Positions 18,614 to 28,271 of a stretch of 64,000 bases of DNA are shown one piece after another. The DNA lies in contig NZ_CP037940.1 in assembly GCF_004358325.1 (NCBI RefSeq), positions 2,294,001 to 2,358,000 of the forward strand, in the 5' to 3' direction. The stretch comes from Periweissella cryptocerci (GTDB lineage: Bacteria; Bacillota; Bacilli; Lactobacillales; Lactobacillaceae). A program made the position numbers and the translations under genes. Numbering within the stretch: the first letter of the stretch is position 1; each line of letters begins with the position of its first letter. The notes below the pieces were generated by a model. The model did no database searches, was not told the origin of the DNA, and saw nothing but the letters and a program-made list of their open reading frames with translations.

Positions 18614-19798
18614 ATGGAAAATTTCCGTTTTTACGTACCAACTGATATTCGTTTTGGTAAGGACCAATTAGACGCTTTACACGACTCTGTTGCCCAATTT
18701 GGTAACAATGTATTGTTCATATATGGTGGTGGTTCAATTAAGAAGTCTGGTTTGTACGACCAAGTGCTTGCTCAATTGGCCGGCTTAAATGTTACTGAAT
18801 TAAGTGGTGTTGAACCTAACCCCCGGATCGAATCAGTCCGTGAAGCCGTTAAGTTGTCACACGAAAACAACATTGACGTGATTTTGGCCGTTGGTGGTGG
18901 TTCAGTTATTGATGCCGCCAAAGTTGCTGCTGCCGGTGCTAAGTACGAAGGCGATGCCTGGGACTTAGTTAAGGATGCAAGCAAGGTGGGCGAAGCATTA
19001 CCATTGGTTGATATTTTAACTCTTTCTGCAACCGGGACTGAAATGAACCGGAATGCAGTTATCACTAATTTTGACACGAATGAAAAATTGGGAACAACTG
19101 GCTGGAATTTAATTCCAGCAGTATCATTCTTGAACCCAGAAAACACGTTTACTGTTTCTAAGTGGCAAACTGCGGCTGGTTCAGCTGATATCATGTCACA
19201 CTTGTTTGAACAATACTTTGACCGCGCTGAAGGCACTGATATTCAAGACTTCGTGGCTGAAGGTATCTTGAAAACAGTCATCAAGAACGCCCCAATCGCA
19301 ATGCAAGATCCAACTAACTACGATGCGCGTGCTAACTTGATGTGGGCCTCATCACTTGCCTTGAACGGTTTAACTGGTAAGGGTAAGAAGAACGGCTGGA
19401 CTGTGCACCCAATTGAACACGAATTATCAGCATACTACGATATTACTCACGGTGCTGGATTGGCTGCTTTAACGCCCCGTTGGATGGAATTTGCTTTGGA
19501 TGCGACGACGGTTGATAAGTTCGCTCAATACGGTGAAAATGTCTGGGGAATTAAGAATGATGACAAGATGAAGACTGCTAAGGAAGCAATCTTGGCAACT
19601 CACGACTTCTTTGCATCATTAGATATCCCAATGACCCTCCAAGGTCTTGGCATTGAAGAAGACACTAAGTTTGCTGAAATGGCAGCCGAAGCAGTTCGCA
19701 TTGATGCCCTTGATAAGAACGCCTACGCTAAAATGACACCAGCTGATGTTGAAGCTTTGTACCGTGCAACTTCAGAAGAATTTTCAATCGATCTCTAA
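18614..19798 (+). CDS. iron-containing alcohol dehydrogenase (BDH/YugJ-like)
   Basis: A group III metal-dependent alcohol dehydrogenase, probably NAD(P)H-dependent reduction of aldehydes such as butanal. It has the nucleotide-binding region VLFIYGGGSIKKSGLYDQV and AVGGGSVIDAAKVAA, and the iron site HPIEHELSAYYDITHGAGLA with its His residues. The family typically has about 390 residues; this has 394. Codon use is biased toward preferred codons, suggesting strong expression in fermentation. The physiological substrate is not known. Confidence 0.9.
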   Translation: MENFRFYVPTDIRFGKDQLDALHDSVAQFGNNVLFIYGGGSIKKSGLYDQVLAQLAGLNVTELSGVEPNPRIESVREAVKLSHENNIDVILAVGGGSVIDAAKVAAAGAKYEGDAWDLVKDASKVGEALPLVDILTLSATGTEMNRNAVITNFDTNEKLGTTGWNLIPAVSFLNPENTFTVSKWQTAAGSADIMSHLFEQYFDRAEGTDIQDFVAEGILKTVIKNAPIAMQDPTNYDARANLMWASSLALNGLTGKGKKNGWTVHPIEHELSAYYDITHGAGLAALTPRWMEFALDATTVDKFAQYGENVWGIKNDDKMKTAKEAILATHDFFASLDIPMTLQGLGIEEDTKFAEMAAEAVRIDALDKNAYAKMTPADVEALYRATSEEFSIDL

Positions 19799-19868
19799 GA
19801 TGTGACTTTTAATGGCCGGCAATTTTCTTAGTTCTAGTCATTAAAATAAACGGAATTAGGATTAGTGC

Positions 19869-19955
19869 TGGGATGAAAAAACATCCCCAGTCCTTGAATA
19901 TATTAGAAAAGAAGCGGAGCCCTTTGGTAATCAAAGGTGTTGCGCTTTTTTGCTT
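19869..19955 (+). terminator. alcohol dehydrogenase terminator region
   Basis: Two hairpins follow the gene. CTGGGATG pairs with CATCCCCAG (19869-19891) without a T-run. AGCG..CCTTTG pairs with CAAAGG..CGCT (19912-19946) and is followed by T6; this second one is the likely terminator. Confidence 0.75.
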
Positions 19956-19981
19956 AGTGGGAGATTATTGATACAGTCCTA

Positions 19982-20352
19982 TTTCGTCTGACGTGGGATT
20001 GAATAAACTTGGCCATTGCGTGCCAGTAAATTACTTGGCGCACCGCGTTGGAAGCTCATTGCCAAGCCGAAGTACGGTCTTGGCAAACTCGGATAAGCTG
20101 GGACTCTAGGGGAATAAATCCCCAAGAGTCCTCATCTCATCCTCAGCGGAAATATGCGTTTCACACATCTTGCCCCAGTCGCGGTGTAAAGGCTGCGCCC
20201 GCCAAGTAATTTACCGCCACTCCGTTAGTTAGGAATAATACTCAAACTAGCTAAAAATAGTTGCTAACCACAGTCCACGGTAGTATGGAAAAAAAGAGGA
20301 CCAATAGACATCATTAATTCGATATTACTAAGTTGATAAATGCACAATATTA
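19982..20352 (+). repeat. structured intergenic repeat, copy C
   Basis: The left end is TTTCGTCTGACGTGGGATT. The right end is degenerate and its position is approximate. The long stem joins 20020-20040 to 20200-20220 with two mismatches. The inner hairpin GGACTCT (20101-20107) pairs with AGAGTCC (20125-20131). Copy A has GGAGTCT with AGACTCC at the same place, so both arms changed together. The 3' module (cacggtagtatggaaa) is related to copy A. There is no credible open frame. The following 150 bp to the next gene contain only a possible TATACT at about 20370. Confidence 0.82.
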
Positions 20353-20505
20353 GGGCATATTGTATACTTAAAGTATCAAGCCTTTCAGTTTTCTGTTGTT
20401 AGCTATCTTATTACTCATTCCGTGGCTTAGCTTAGGACTGTTATGTTAGTAGTATTACCAGCATCGAAGATATGGCGCTAAATAAAAGTATTGGAGGTTA
20501 TCATT

Positions 20506-21207
20506 ATGTCTGAAGAAAAAGAATACATCGATCATGAATATGAATCAGGGATTAAGGAAGATGATTCGCATTCTATAGAAACACAACTAGTTGAACCGGC
20601 TGTGAATGGATATCAACAGCCCACGCTAGTTAATCCTAGTGATGCAGAAACGAGTTTAATTCCGGCAACTAAGCAATTTTTTACGCACGCATTTGATTTT
20701 ACCTCGCGGGCGACGCGAGGGGATTTTTGGTGGGGGACTTTAGGTCTGTACATCATTGGGGCAATTATTAGTGTTGTTTTTGGCTTGCCAATCGGTATTT
20801 TGTTTGGGATTGGGACTGAGGCAGCCACGAACGCTGGGGTGGTTGTCAGTATTATTGGTTTAGTCGTGTTAGCGATATTTGGTCTAGCGCTTGCGTTACC
20901 AACGATTGCCCGTTCAGTCCGTAGGCTACGTGATGTCGATATGCCACCATTATTGGGATTGTTATGGTTGTTAGGTGATCTTGGGGGATTATTTTTCTTT
21001 GTTGTTTCCTTGATTCCAACGGCGCTAGTAGGCAAAAAGACTCGGCGCCAAACTGAATTTACACCAGAACACCTGTTACGTAACTGGTTGCTTTACGGCG
21101 CGATAATTATTGTCGTAGTCGGGGGGATTGCCGCACTTATCGCCATGCTTTTTGTCAATGTGCAAAACAATCCCGAACAAATTTCAACTCAACTGAATAA
21201 TCTGTAA
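20506..21207 (+). CDS. DUF805 family membrane protein
   Basis: A 233-residue protein with a cytoplasmic acidic N-terminus (about 55 residues), then FTSRATRGDFWWGTLG, the usual DUF805 entry motif. Hydrophobic helices follow near residues 80-105, 115-140 and 155-180, with the conserved loop RSVRRLRDVDMPPLLGLLW. One further C-terminal helix is present. GGAGGT precedes the ATG at 20506; an upstream in-frame TTG is ignored. The function of DUF805 proteins is unknown. Confidence 0.85.
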   Translation: MSEEKEYIDHEYESGIKEDDSHSIETQLVEPAVNGYQQPTLVNPSDAETSLIPATKQFFTHAFDFTSRATRGDFWWGTLGLYIIGAIISVVFGLPIGILFGIGTEAATNAGVVVSIIGLVVLAIFGLALALPTIARSVRRLRDVDMPPLLGLLWLLGDLGGLFFFVVSLIPTALVGKKTRRQTEFTPEHLLRNWLLYGAIIIVVVGGIAALIAMLFVNVQNNPEQISTQLNNL

Positions 21208-21248
21208 ATCCTTTTACTAGATTGTTCGGTAATTACGCCAATTAACCG

Positions 21249-21277
21249 TTGTATTTTGTATATATGACTGCTATACT
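21249..21277 (+). promoter_or_regulatory. pyr operon promoter
   Basis: TTGTAT (21249-21254) and TATACT (21272-21277) are separated by 17 bp. Transcription from about 21284 would give a leader of some 370 bases before pyrB. Confidence 0.65.
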
Positions 21278-21304
21278 TAATGAAACGCAAGCGTCCTTTA
21301 ATTG

Positions 21305-21405
21305 TTGGCCAGAGAGCCACGCAAGGCAAGTATACAGCTACGAGATAGCTTTAGACATGACTTACGATACTCTCCGACCATACTCATGGTGCGGGGAGTT
21401 TTTTT
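21305..21405 (+). promoter_or_regulatory. first PyrR-type attenuator in the pyr leader
   Basis: GGCCAGAGAGCCACGCAAGG at 21307-21326 contains the CAGAGAG signature of PyrR-binding loops, with an upper stem GCC/GGC closing an ACGCAA loop. It is followed by a terminator hairpin, ACTCTCCGACCAT with ATGGTGCGGGGAGT, and T7 (21369-21405). This layout agrees with UMP-dependent PyrR attenuation. pyrR itself is not in the window. Confidence 0.65.
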
Positions 21406-21487
21406 ATCCCAATAAGCACGAGACACTTGCAACAACGATTTGTTACTTATGTACAATTTAATAATAGATACGACCAATTAATTTAGC

Positions 21488-21567
21488 CTCCAGAGAGAGA
21501 TGCATCGGTTTACGCATATTATGACAGTTTCGGCTGCCCTCTCTTTGGAGTAGGGTAGCCGTTTTTA
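21488..21567 (+). promoter_or_regulatory. second attenuator immediately before pyrB
   Basis: A terminator stem CGGCTGCCC with GGGTAGCCG and T5 lies at 21531-21565. Upstream, CTCCAGAGAGAG (21488-21499) can pair at 11 of 12 positions with CTCTCTTTGGAG in the terminator loop, an alternative antiterminator. The upstream strand again holds CAGAGAG, the PyrR-loop core. Tandem attenuators are usual for pyr operons in Firmicutes. Confidence 0.65.
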
Positions 21568-21657
21568 TTTTCAGCAAAAACGTTACTAAAAGGTTTGGTT
21601 ACAGGTAAATGTAATTTTGGATTTGCACAATGAGGATTTGGGAAGGATATCGCAATC

Positions 21658-22581
21658 ATGACAGGTTTAGCTAACTTTTTAAACATCAACGAATTATCAA
21701 ATGACAAGCTCATTGAATTATTGAATACGGCTTATGCATTTCGGGATGGAAAACAAGTTCACTTAAAACGGCCAGTTTTTGCCGCTAACTTATTTTTTGA
21801 AAACAGTACACGGACACATAGTTCATTTCAAATGGCGCAAAAACGCTTGGGAATCCAACTGATTGATGTTAACCCATCAACAAGCTCAGTGACTAAAGGT
21901 GAATCATTAAGCGATACCGTCAAAACTTTACAAGCGATTGGCGTGGACATTGCGGTCATTCGGCATAGCCAACGAGGCTGGTATGAGCCACTGGTTGCCG
22001 ATGACAACATTAGCACGGCATTAGTTAATGGGGGCGATGGTAATGGCCAACATCCATCACAAAGCTTACTAGATTTAATGACAATTCATGATGAGTTTAA
22101 CCACTTCGAGGGGTTAAAGGTCGGAATTATTGGGGACTTAGCCCATTCACGGGTCGCCCGTTCCAATGCGGAAATCTTGAAGCGCTTGGGTGCTGAGGTT
22201 TTCTTCTCGGGGCCAAAAGATTGGTATCCAGCTGATTTTGCTGAATTCGGTGAGCATGTGGCGATTGATGAACTACTCCCGCAGTTGGACGTGGTGATGT
22301 TATTACGGGTGCAACTTGAACGCCTTGATCATCAAGCGGTGGAAACATTCACAGCAACCGAATATCACACGCAATACGGCTTGACCGACGAACTCGCGAA
22401 AACATTGAAGCCAACCGCAATTTTAATGCACCCAGCCCCAGTTAATCGCGGCATTGAAATTTCATCTGATTTGGTTGAAGCACCGCAATCACGGATTTTC
22501 AAACAAATGCAAAATGGGGTCTATGCTCGAATGGCGATTTTAGAACAAATCTTGAATGCTCGTAACTTATTGGAGGACTAA
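21658..22581 (+). CDS. pyrB: aspartate carbamoyltransferase catalytic chain
   Basis: PyrB joins carbamoyl phosphate and aspartate to N-carbamoyl-aspartate, the first committed UMP step. The carbamoyl-phosphate site FFENSTRTHSSFQ, the GESLSDTVKTL segment, DGNGQHPSQSLLDL and HPAPVNRGIEI are all present. The length of 307 residues is typical. It is the first gene of the pyr operon, behind two attenuators. No regulatory chain (pyrI) is present, as usual in this group. GGAAGGATA precedes the ATG. Confidence 0.97.
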   Translation: MTGLANFLNINELSNDKLIELLNTAYAFRDGKQVHLKRPVFAANLFFENSTRTHSSFQMAQKRLGIQLIDVNPSTSSVTKGESLSDTVKTLQAIGVDIAVIRHSQRGWYEPLVADDNISTALVNGGDGNGQHPSQSLLDLMTIHDEFNHFEGLKVGIIGDLAHSRVARSNAEILKRLGAEVFFSGPKDWYPADFAEFGEHVAIDELLPQLDVVMLLRVQLERLDHQAVETFTATEYHTQYGLTDELAKTLKPTAILMHPAPVNRGIEISSDLVEAPQSRIFKQMQNGVYARMAILEQILNARNLLED

Positions 22582-22582
22582 C

Positions 22583-23839
22583 ATGCGCTTATTAATTAAA
22601 AATGGTTTAGTAGAAGGTCAAGCCCGCGACATCCTGGTCGTTGACGGTAAGATCGCTGAAATTGGTAAGAAAATTGAAGATTCAGGTGCAAACGTTTACG
22701 ATGCAAAAGGTCATTTAGTTATGCCGGGCTTAGTTGATGTGCACGTGCATTTCCGCGAACCTGGTTTTGAATATAAAGAAACGATTGCGTCAGGGACCGC
22801 TGCTTCAGCGCGCGGGGGCTTTACAACAGTCTTTGCCATGCCAAACTTGAATCCGGTGCCTGATAATGCCGAAGCGTTTAAATTTGTGACTGATAAGAAT
22901 GCAGCTGACAGCATAATAAAAACATATCAATACGCAGCTATCTCTGGTGGTTTAACAGATGAACATATTAATGAAATTGAAAAGCTAGCAACATTGGGTG
23001 CAGTAGCCTTCACTAACGATGGTAAAGGTGTCCAAACTGCGGATACGATGTTACAAGCTATGCAAGCAGCCAAACGAGTTGGTAAAGCAATTGTTGCACA
23101 CATCGAGGACGACAGTTTGTTACACGGTGGTGTGATGAACGCTGGTCCTGTTGCTGATAAGCTCGGTTTACCAGGTATGACCGGTTTGAGTGAATCATCA
23201 CAACTTGCCCGCGATTTGGTCTTGGCACAAGCAACTGGCGTGCACTACCACGTGGCCCACATTTCGACGAAGGAATCCGTTGAGTTAGTACGTATCGCTA
23301 AGGAACATGGAGTACATGTGACCGCAGAAGTTTCACCACACCACTTGCTGTTAGATGACAGCATGATTGATGGTGATAACCCAATGATGAAGATGAATCC
23401 ACCACTGCGGGCACCCGCAGATCGCCAAGCATTGATTGCCGGATTACTCGATGGCACGATTGACATGATTGCAACCGATCACGCGCCCCACAGTGCCGAA
23501 GAAAAAACCGGCTCAATGCTCGAAGCAGCCTTTGGGATTACGGGAATTGAAACTGCCTTTGAACTGATTTATACCCATTTTGTTAAAAGCGGTTTGGTTG
23601 ATATACAAACGGTTACGCAATGGATGGCAACTAACCCAGCTAAAGCCTTTGGAATTAAGGGCGGTGAATTAAAGGTTGGTACGCCAGCCGATATCGCAAT
23701 TTTTGATACAGAAAATGAACATACGATTACTGCGGATGAATTTGTTTCAAAAGGCAAAAATACGCCATTCATCGGTGAGAAAGTTTACGGGACAACAGTA
23801 GCAACATTTGTTGACGGACAGCAAGTATATGGAGAGTAG
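22583..23839 (+). CDS. pyrC: dihydroorotase
   Basis: PyrC cyclises carbamoyl-aspartate to dihydroorotate. The amidohydrolase barrel shows the zinc motif DVHVHFREPGFEYKET, the later metal ligands in VAHIEDD and HYHVAHIST, and the active-site Asp in IATDHAPHSAEEK. GGAGGA precedes the ATG at 22583, one base after the pyrB stop; a longer upstream frame overlaps pyrB. The length of 418 residues is normal for type I bacterial dihydroorotases. Confidence 0.97.
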   Translation: MRLLIKNGLVEGQARDILVVDGKIAEIGKKIEDSGANVYDAKGHLVMPGLVDVHVHFREPGFEYKETIASGTAASARGGFTTVFAMPNLNPVPDNAEAFKFVTDKNAADSIIKTYQYAAISGGLTDEHINEIEKLATLGAVAFTNDGKGVQTADTMLQAMQAAKRVGKAIVAHIEDDSLLHGGVMNAGPVADKLGLPGMTGLSESSQLARDLVLAQATGVHYHVAHISTKESVELVRIAKEHGVHVTAEVSPHHLLLDDSMIDGDNPMMKMNPPLRAPADRQALIAGLLDGTIDMIATDHAPHSAEEKTGSMLEAAFGITGIETAFELIYTHFVKSGLVDIQTVTQWMATNPAKAFGIKGGELKVGTPADIAIFDTENEHTITADEFVSKGKNTPFIGEKVYGTTVATFVDGQQVYGE

Positions 23840-23846
23840 GGAAGTT

Positions 23847-24935
23847 ATGCAAAAACGTTATTTAGTACTTGAAAATGGTTCAGTTTATGAAGGTGAAGCT
23901 TTCGGGGCAGCCGCAACGGCCGTCGGTGAGCTCGTCTTCAATACGGGGATGTCTGGTTACCAAGAAACAATTACTGATGCGAGTTATCACGGTCAAATGA
24001 TTGTTTTCACTTACCCATTGATTGGGAACTACGGTATTAACCGGGATGATTTTGAAAGTCTAACACCAGCTGCTGAAGCGATTGTTGTCCATGAAGCGGC
24101 ACGGCGCCCAAGTAACTTCCGCTCACAAATGAGTTTGGCTGAATATGCTGAAAAGCAAAGCTTACCAGGGATTAGCGGCGTTGATACTCGTGCGCTGACC
24201 AAGGAATTGCGGGAAGCTGGTACGATGAAAGCAACTTTAGTTGATGAAGTTACTGAAACAACCGTGGCTGATTTGATTGCGATGACGTTACCTACTAACC
24301 AAGTGGAAAAAGCAACGACGAAGACGATTTACCAAGCACCAACTGATGGCGTCTCAATTGCCTTGATTGATTTTGGCTTGAAGAACTCAATCTTACGGGC
24401 CTTAGCAAAACGTGGGGTCAATGTGATGGTGTTCCCGGCAGATGTGGATGCTGAAACAGTTTTAGCTGCTGACCCAGATGGCGTACTCTTGTCAAATGGC
24501 CCTGGGGATCCAGAAGATGCTGCTTACGCAATTCCAACTATCCAAACACTGGAAGAAAAAATGCCATTGATGGGAATTTGTTTAGGACACCAATTATTCG
24601 CCTTGGCCAATGGGGCTTCAACCTACAAGATGAAGTTTGGTCACCGCGGATTTAACCACGCAGTCCGTGACTTACGTAAGAGTAACTCAGATTTCACTTC
24701 ACAAAACCATGGGTACGCTGTTTCAGCGGATTCATTGGTTGGTACTGACTTGGAAGTTACGCATGAAGAAGTGAACGATCACACGGTTGAAGGTTTGCGT
24801 TTGAAGTCAAAACCAGCTTTCTCAGTCCAATTCCACCCAGATGCAGCGCCTGGTCCACACGATGCCGAATACTTATTCGATGATTTCTTAACAATGATTA
24901 AAGAAACCCAACAAGCTAAGGGAGGAAACAACTAG
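23847..24935 (+). CDS. carA: carbamoyl phosphate synthase small subunit
   Basis: The subunit releases ammonia from glutamine for CarB. The N-terminal CPSase domain ([25 protein letters not shown]) is followed by a class I glutamine amidotransferase with [11 protein letters not shown] and the nucleophile motif [12 protein letters not shown]. The His motif reads [12 protein letters not shown], where E. coli CarA has Glu two residues after the His (HPE); here it is Asp. The length is 363 residues. The ATG at 23847 lies 7 bases after the pyrC stop and follows AGGGA. Confidence 0.95.
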   Translation: MQKRYLVLENGSVYEGEAFGAAATAVGELVFNTGMSGYQETITDASYHGQMIVFTYPLIGNYGINRDDFESLTPAAEAIVVHEAARRPSNFRSQMSLAEYAEKQSLPGISGVDTRALTKELREAGTMKATLVDEVTETTVADLIAMTLPTNQVEKATTKTIYQAPTDGVSIALIDFGLKNSILRALAKRGVNVMVFPADVDAETVLAADPDGVLLSNGPGDPEDAAYAIPTIQTLEEKMPLMGICLGHQLFALANGASTYKMKFGHRGFNHAVRDLRKSNSDFTSQNHGYAVSADSLVGTDLEVTHEEVNDHTVEGLRLKSKPAFSVQFHPDAAPGPHDAEYLFDDFLTMIKETQQAKGGNN

Positions 24936-24937
24936 TC

Positions 24938-27900
24938 ATGCCTAAACGTAACGATATTAAAAAAATCATGGTGATTGGTTCTGGTCCAATTATTATTGGT
25001 CAAGCGGCTGAATTTGATTACTCAGGAACGCAAGCTTGTATGTCTTTGAAAGAAGAAGGCTACGAAGTTATCTTGATTAACTCCAACCCAGCCACGATCA
25101 TGACTGATAAGGAAATCGCGGATAAAGTTTTCATCGAACCAATTAGCTTGGAGTTTGTGGAACGGATTATTCGCCAAGAATTACCAGATGCTATCTTACC
25201 AACACTTGGTGGTCAAACTGGTTTGAACATGGCCAAGGAATTAGCTGAAGCCGGTATCTTAGCGGAATTCAAGATTGAACTTCTTGGGACTAAGCTTGAA
25301 GCCATCGAAGAAGCTGAAGATCGTGAAGAATTCAAGGAATTGATGGAACGCTTAAACGAACCAATTCCTGAATCAGTGATTGCGACCACCGTTGAAGAAG
25401 CAAAGGCATTCGTTGATGAAATCGGATATCCAGTTGTTATCCGCCCAGCTTACACGCTTGGTGGGACTGGTGGTGGCTTCGTTTACAATGAAGAAGAACT
25501 TTATGAAATTACAGCAAACGGTTTGGAACTCTCACCAGTTACCCAAGTCCTAGTTGAACGCTCAATTGCCGGTTTCAAAGAAATCGAATTTGAAGTAATG
25601 CGTGATGCCGCTGACAATGCGTTGATTGTGGCCTCAATGGAAAACTTTGATCCCGTTGGAATTCACACGGGGGATTCAATTGTGGTCGCACCAGTCCAAA
25701 CATTATCCGACCGTGAATACCAAATGATGCGTGACGCTGCTTTGAAAATTATTCGCGCTTTGAAAATTGAAGGTGGGGTTAATATCCAAATGGCGCTTGA
25801 TCCTAAGAGCTTCAAGTATTACATCATTGAAGTTAACCCCCGGGTCTCACGTTCATCAGCGTTGGCTTCTAAAGCGACGGGTTACCCAATTGCTAAGATG
25901 GCCGCCAAAATTGCGGTTGGCTTACACTTAGATGAAATCATGAACCCCGTTACTGGTACAACGTTGGCTGAATTTGAACCCGCTTTAGATTACGTTATTA
26001 CGAAGATTCCGCGCTGGCCTTTCGATAAGTTTGCGTCAGCTGATCGTAACTTAGGTACACAAATGAAGGCCACCGGTGAAGTCATGGCAATCGGGCGGAA
26101 CTTAGAAGAATCAATTCTTAAAGCTGTGCGCTCATTGGAAATTGGGGCGACACACTTAGATGACATCACATTCCCAGAATGGAATGACGAAGAATTATTG
26201 AACCACTTGATGCCAGCCCGTGATGATCGTTTGTTCATGATTGCTGACTTACTCCGGCGCGGTGTGTCGTTGGAAGTTATCCATGAAAAGACGAAGATTG
26301 ATGAGTTCTTCTTGGATAAAGTCCTCCACATTATTGAAATCGAACAATCATTGAAATCAGCATTTGACGATGACACATTGTTATATGCTAAGAAAAATGG
26401 TTTTGCGGATGAAACGATTGCTAAGTACTGGCACTCAACTGCTGATGCGATTCGGGAAAAACGGATCCAAGCGGGCATTAAGCCAGTTTACAAAATGGTG
26501 GATACTGTAGCCGCTGAATTTACATCAGCGACACCTTATTACTATGCAACTTATGAAAAAGAAAACGAATCAGAAGTTACTAAGAAACCATCTGTAATCG
26601 TGTTGGGTTCAGGCCCTATCCGTATCGGACAAGGGGTCGAGTTTGATTATGCAACGGTACACTCAGTTAAAGCGATTCAAAAAGCTGGCTACGAAGCCAT
26701 CATTATGAACTCAAACCCAGAAACGGTTTCAACTGACTTCTCCGTATCTGATAAGTTGTACTTTGAACCATTGACGTTGGAAGATGTCATGAACGTGATT
26801 GATTTGGAACAACCACTTGGAGTTGTTGTCCAATTCGGTGGACAAACGGCGATTAACTTAGCCGCACCATTGCATGATCGTGGGGTTAAAGTCTTAGGAA
26901 CGCAAGTTGAAGACTTAGACCGCGCTGAAGACCGGGAATTGTTTGATCAAGTGATTAAGTCACTCGCATTACCACAACCAGTTGGTGCCACAGCTACGAC
27001 GGTTGAAGGTGCACTACAAGCAGCTGAAGAAGTTGGCTACCCTGTCTTGGTTCGTCCTTCATACGTCCTCGGTGGTCGGGCAATGGAAATTGTCTCATCA
27101 AACGAAGACTTACAAGATTACATGAACCGCGCTGTTAAAGTTTCAAATGATCACCCAGTTTTGATTGACTCATACTTGGTCGGTTCTGAAGCTGAAGTAG
27201 ATGTCCTCTCAGATGGTGAAACGGTTGTGATTCCAGGAATTATGGAACACATCGAACGTGCCGGTGTGCACTCAGGTGATTCAATGGGTGTATATCCGCC
27301 ACAATACATGAGTCAATCAGTGAAAGACCAAATCATTGACGCTTCAATCAAATTAGCAAAGAGCTTAAAAACTTTTGGTTTGATGAATGTCCAATTCGTT
27401 ATTCACGATGAAAAAGCGTACGTGATTGAAGTGAACCCACGGGCATCACGGACAGTACCATTCATCTCAAAGGTAACTAACATTCCATTGGCACAAGTCG
27501 CAACGCAAGTAATGCTTGGTTCAAAACTTGCTGACATGGGCTTTAAAACTGGGTTAGTACCAGCCGGTGACACTGTGCATGTGAAAGCACCAATCTTCAG
27601 TTTCACGAAGTTGCCATTAGTTGATAGCTCATTGGGACCTGAAATGAAGTCAACTGGTGAAGTGATGGGTTCTGATGTAACTTTACCTAAGGCCTTGTAT
27701 AAAGCATTCGTTGCTTCAAACATCAAAGTCCCTAAGTATGGTAACGTCTTGTTCACAGTTGCTGATGGCGACAAGGAAGAATCATTCGCGTTAGCAAAAC
27801 GTTTCCGGAGCTTAGGCTTCCAAGTCTTTGCTACGGCAGGAACGGCAGCTGCCTTTACCGACGCCGGCTTGGACGTTATGACAATTGATAAGCTAAGCGA

Positions 27901-28111
27901 TTCAGAATTTAATGCGGTCACAGCATTGCGTGATCGTAAGTTACAAATCGTGGTTAACACCATGGATGCATCACGTCGGACGGCTGCCGATGGTTCTGAA
28001 ATTCGTGCAGCTGCGATTGAAAATGCAGTGCCATTGTTCACCGCGTTGGATACAGTTTCAGCATTCCTGCAAGTGCTTGAAGATCAAGCCTTTAATGTGA
28101 TTGCCCTCTAA
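24938..28111 (+). CDS. carB: carbamoyl phosphate synthase large subunit
   Basis: CarB makes carbamoyl phosphate from bicarbonate, ammonia and two ATP. The two homologous ATP-grasp halves are both visible: [20 protein letters not shown] near residue 8 and [19 protein letters not shown] near residue 552, each with EVNPR(V/A)SR. The C-terminal MGS-like allosteric domain ([10 protein letters not shown]) is where UMP or PRPP act in other species. The length of 1057 residues is normal. It starts 2 bp after carA. Carbamoyl phosphate made here can also serve arginine synthesis. Confidence 0.97.
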   Translation: MPKRNDIKKIMVIGSGPIIIGQAAEFDYSGTQACMSLKEEGYEVILINSNPATIMTDKEIADKVFIEPISLEFVERIIRQELPDAILPTLGGQTGLNMAKELAEAGILAEFKIELLGTKLEAIEEAEDREEFKELMERLNEPIPESVIATTVEEAKAFVDEIGYPVVIRPAYTLGGTGGGFVYNEEELYEITANGLELSPVTQVLVERSIAGFKEIEFEVMRDAADNALIVASMENFDPVGIHTGDSIVVAPVQTLSDREYQMMRDAALKIIRALKIEGGVNIQMALDPKSFKYYIIEVNPRVSRSSALASKATGYPIAKMAAKIAVGLHLDEIMNPVTGTTLAEFEPALDYVITKIPRWPFDKFASADRNLGTQMKATGEVMAIGRNLEESILKAVRSLEIGATHLDDITFPEWNDEELLNHLMPARDDRLFMIADLLRRGVSLEVIHEKTKIDEFFLDKVLHIIEIEQSLKSAFDDDTLLYAKKNGFADETIAKYWHSTADAIREKRIQAGIKPVYKMVDTVAAEFTSATPYYYATYEKENESEVTKKPSVIVLGSGPIRIGQGVEFDYATVHSVKAIQKAGYEAIIMNSNPETVSTDFSVSDKLYFEPLTLEDVMNVIDLEQPLGVVVQFGGQTAINLAAPLHDRGVKVLGTQVEDLDRAEDRELFDQVIKSLALPQPVGATATTVEGALQAAEEVGYPVLVRPSYVLGGRAMEIVSSNEDLQDYMNRAVKVSNDHPVLIDSYLVGSEAEVDVLSDGETVVIPGIMEHIERAGVHSGDSMGVYPPQYMSQSVKDQIIDASIKLAKSLKTFGLMNVQFVIHDEKAYVIEVNPRASRTVPFISKVTNIPLAQVATQVMLGSKLADMGFKTGLVPAGDTVHVKAPIFSFTKLPLVDSSLGPEMKSTGEVMGSDVTLPKALYKAFVASNIKVPKYGNVLFTVADGDKEESFALAKRFRSLGFQVFATAGTAAAFTDAGLDVMTIDKLSDSEFNAVTALRDRKLQIVVNTMDASRRTAADGSEIRAAAIENAVPLFTALDTVSAFLQVLEDQAFNVIAL

Positions 28112-28137
28112 AAATAGCATTAACAATTAAAATAAGC

Positions 28138-28245
28138 CCACCGCAAACTAGTGTGGTGGGGTACATAGGCACCAAGTTGTTTTACGTGGAATATTTGCTC
28201 GAATTACATTCAAAGCGTAAAACAAATATGTCTGGTTGCCAATAT
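28138..28245 (+). other. two hairpins between carB and pyrD
   Basis: CCCACC..GGTGGG forms a first hairpin (28138-28159). A second, larger one pairs TTGTTTTACG (28178-28187) perfectly with CGTAAAACAA (28217-28226), with flanking GGCACCA and TGGTTGCC able to extend it. No T-run follows either, so full termination is unlikely. They may set transcript processing or readthrough from carB into pyrD. Confidence 0.45.
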
Positions 28246-28271
28246 TTAAACAAATACGGGAGATTTGAAAT

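Noticed and set aside
21249..21461. A 70-codon open frame in the pyr leader
   Set aside because: It has no ribosome binding site, starts inside the promoter and runs through a terminator hairpin.
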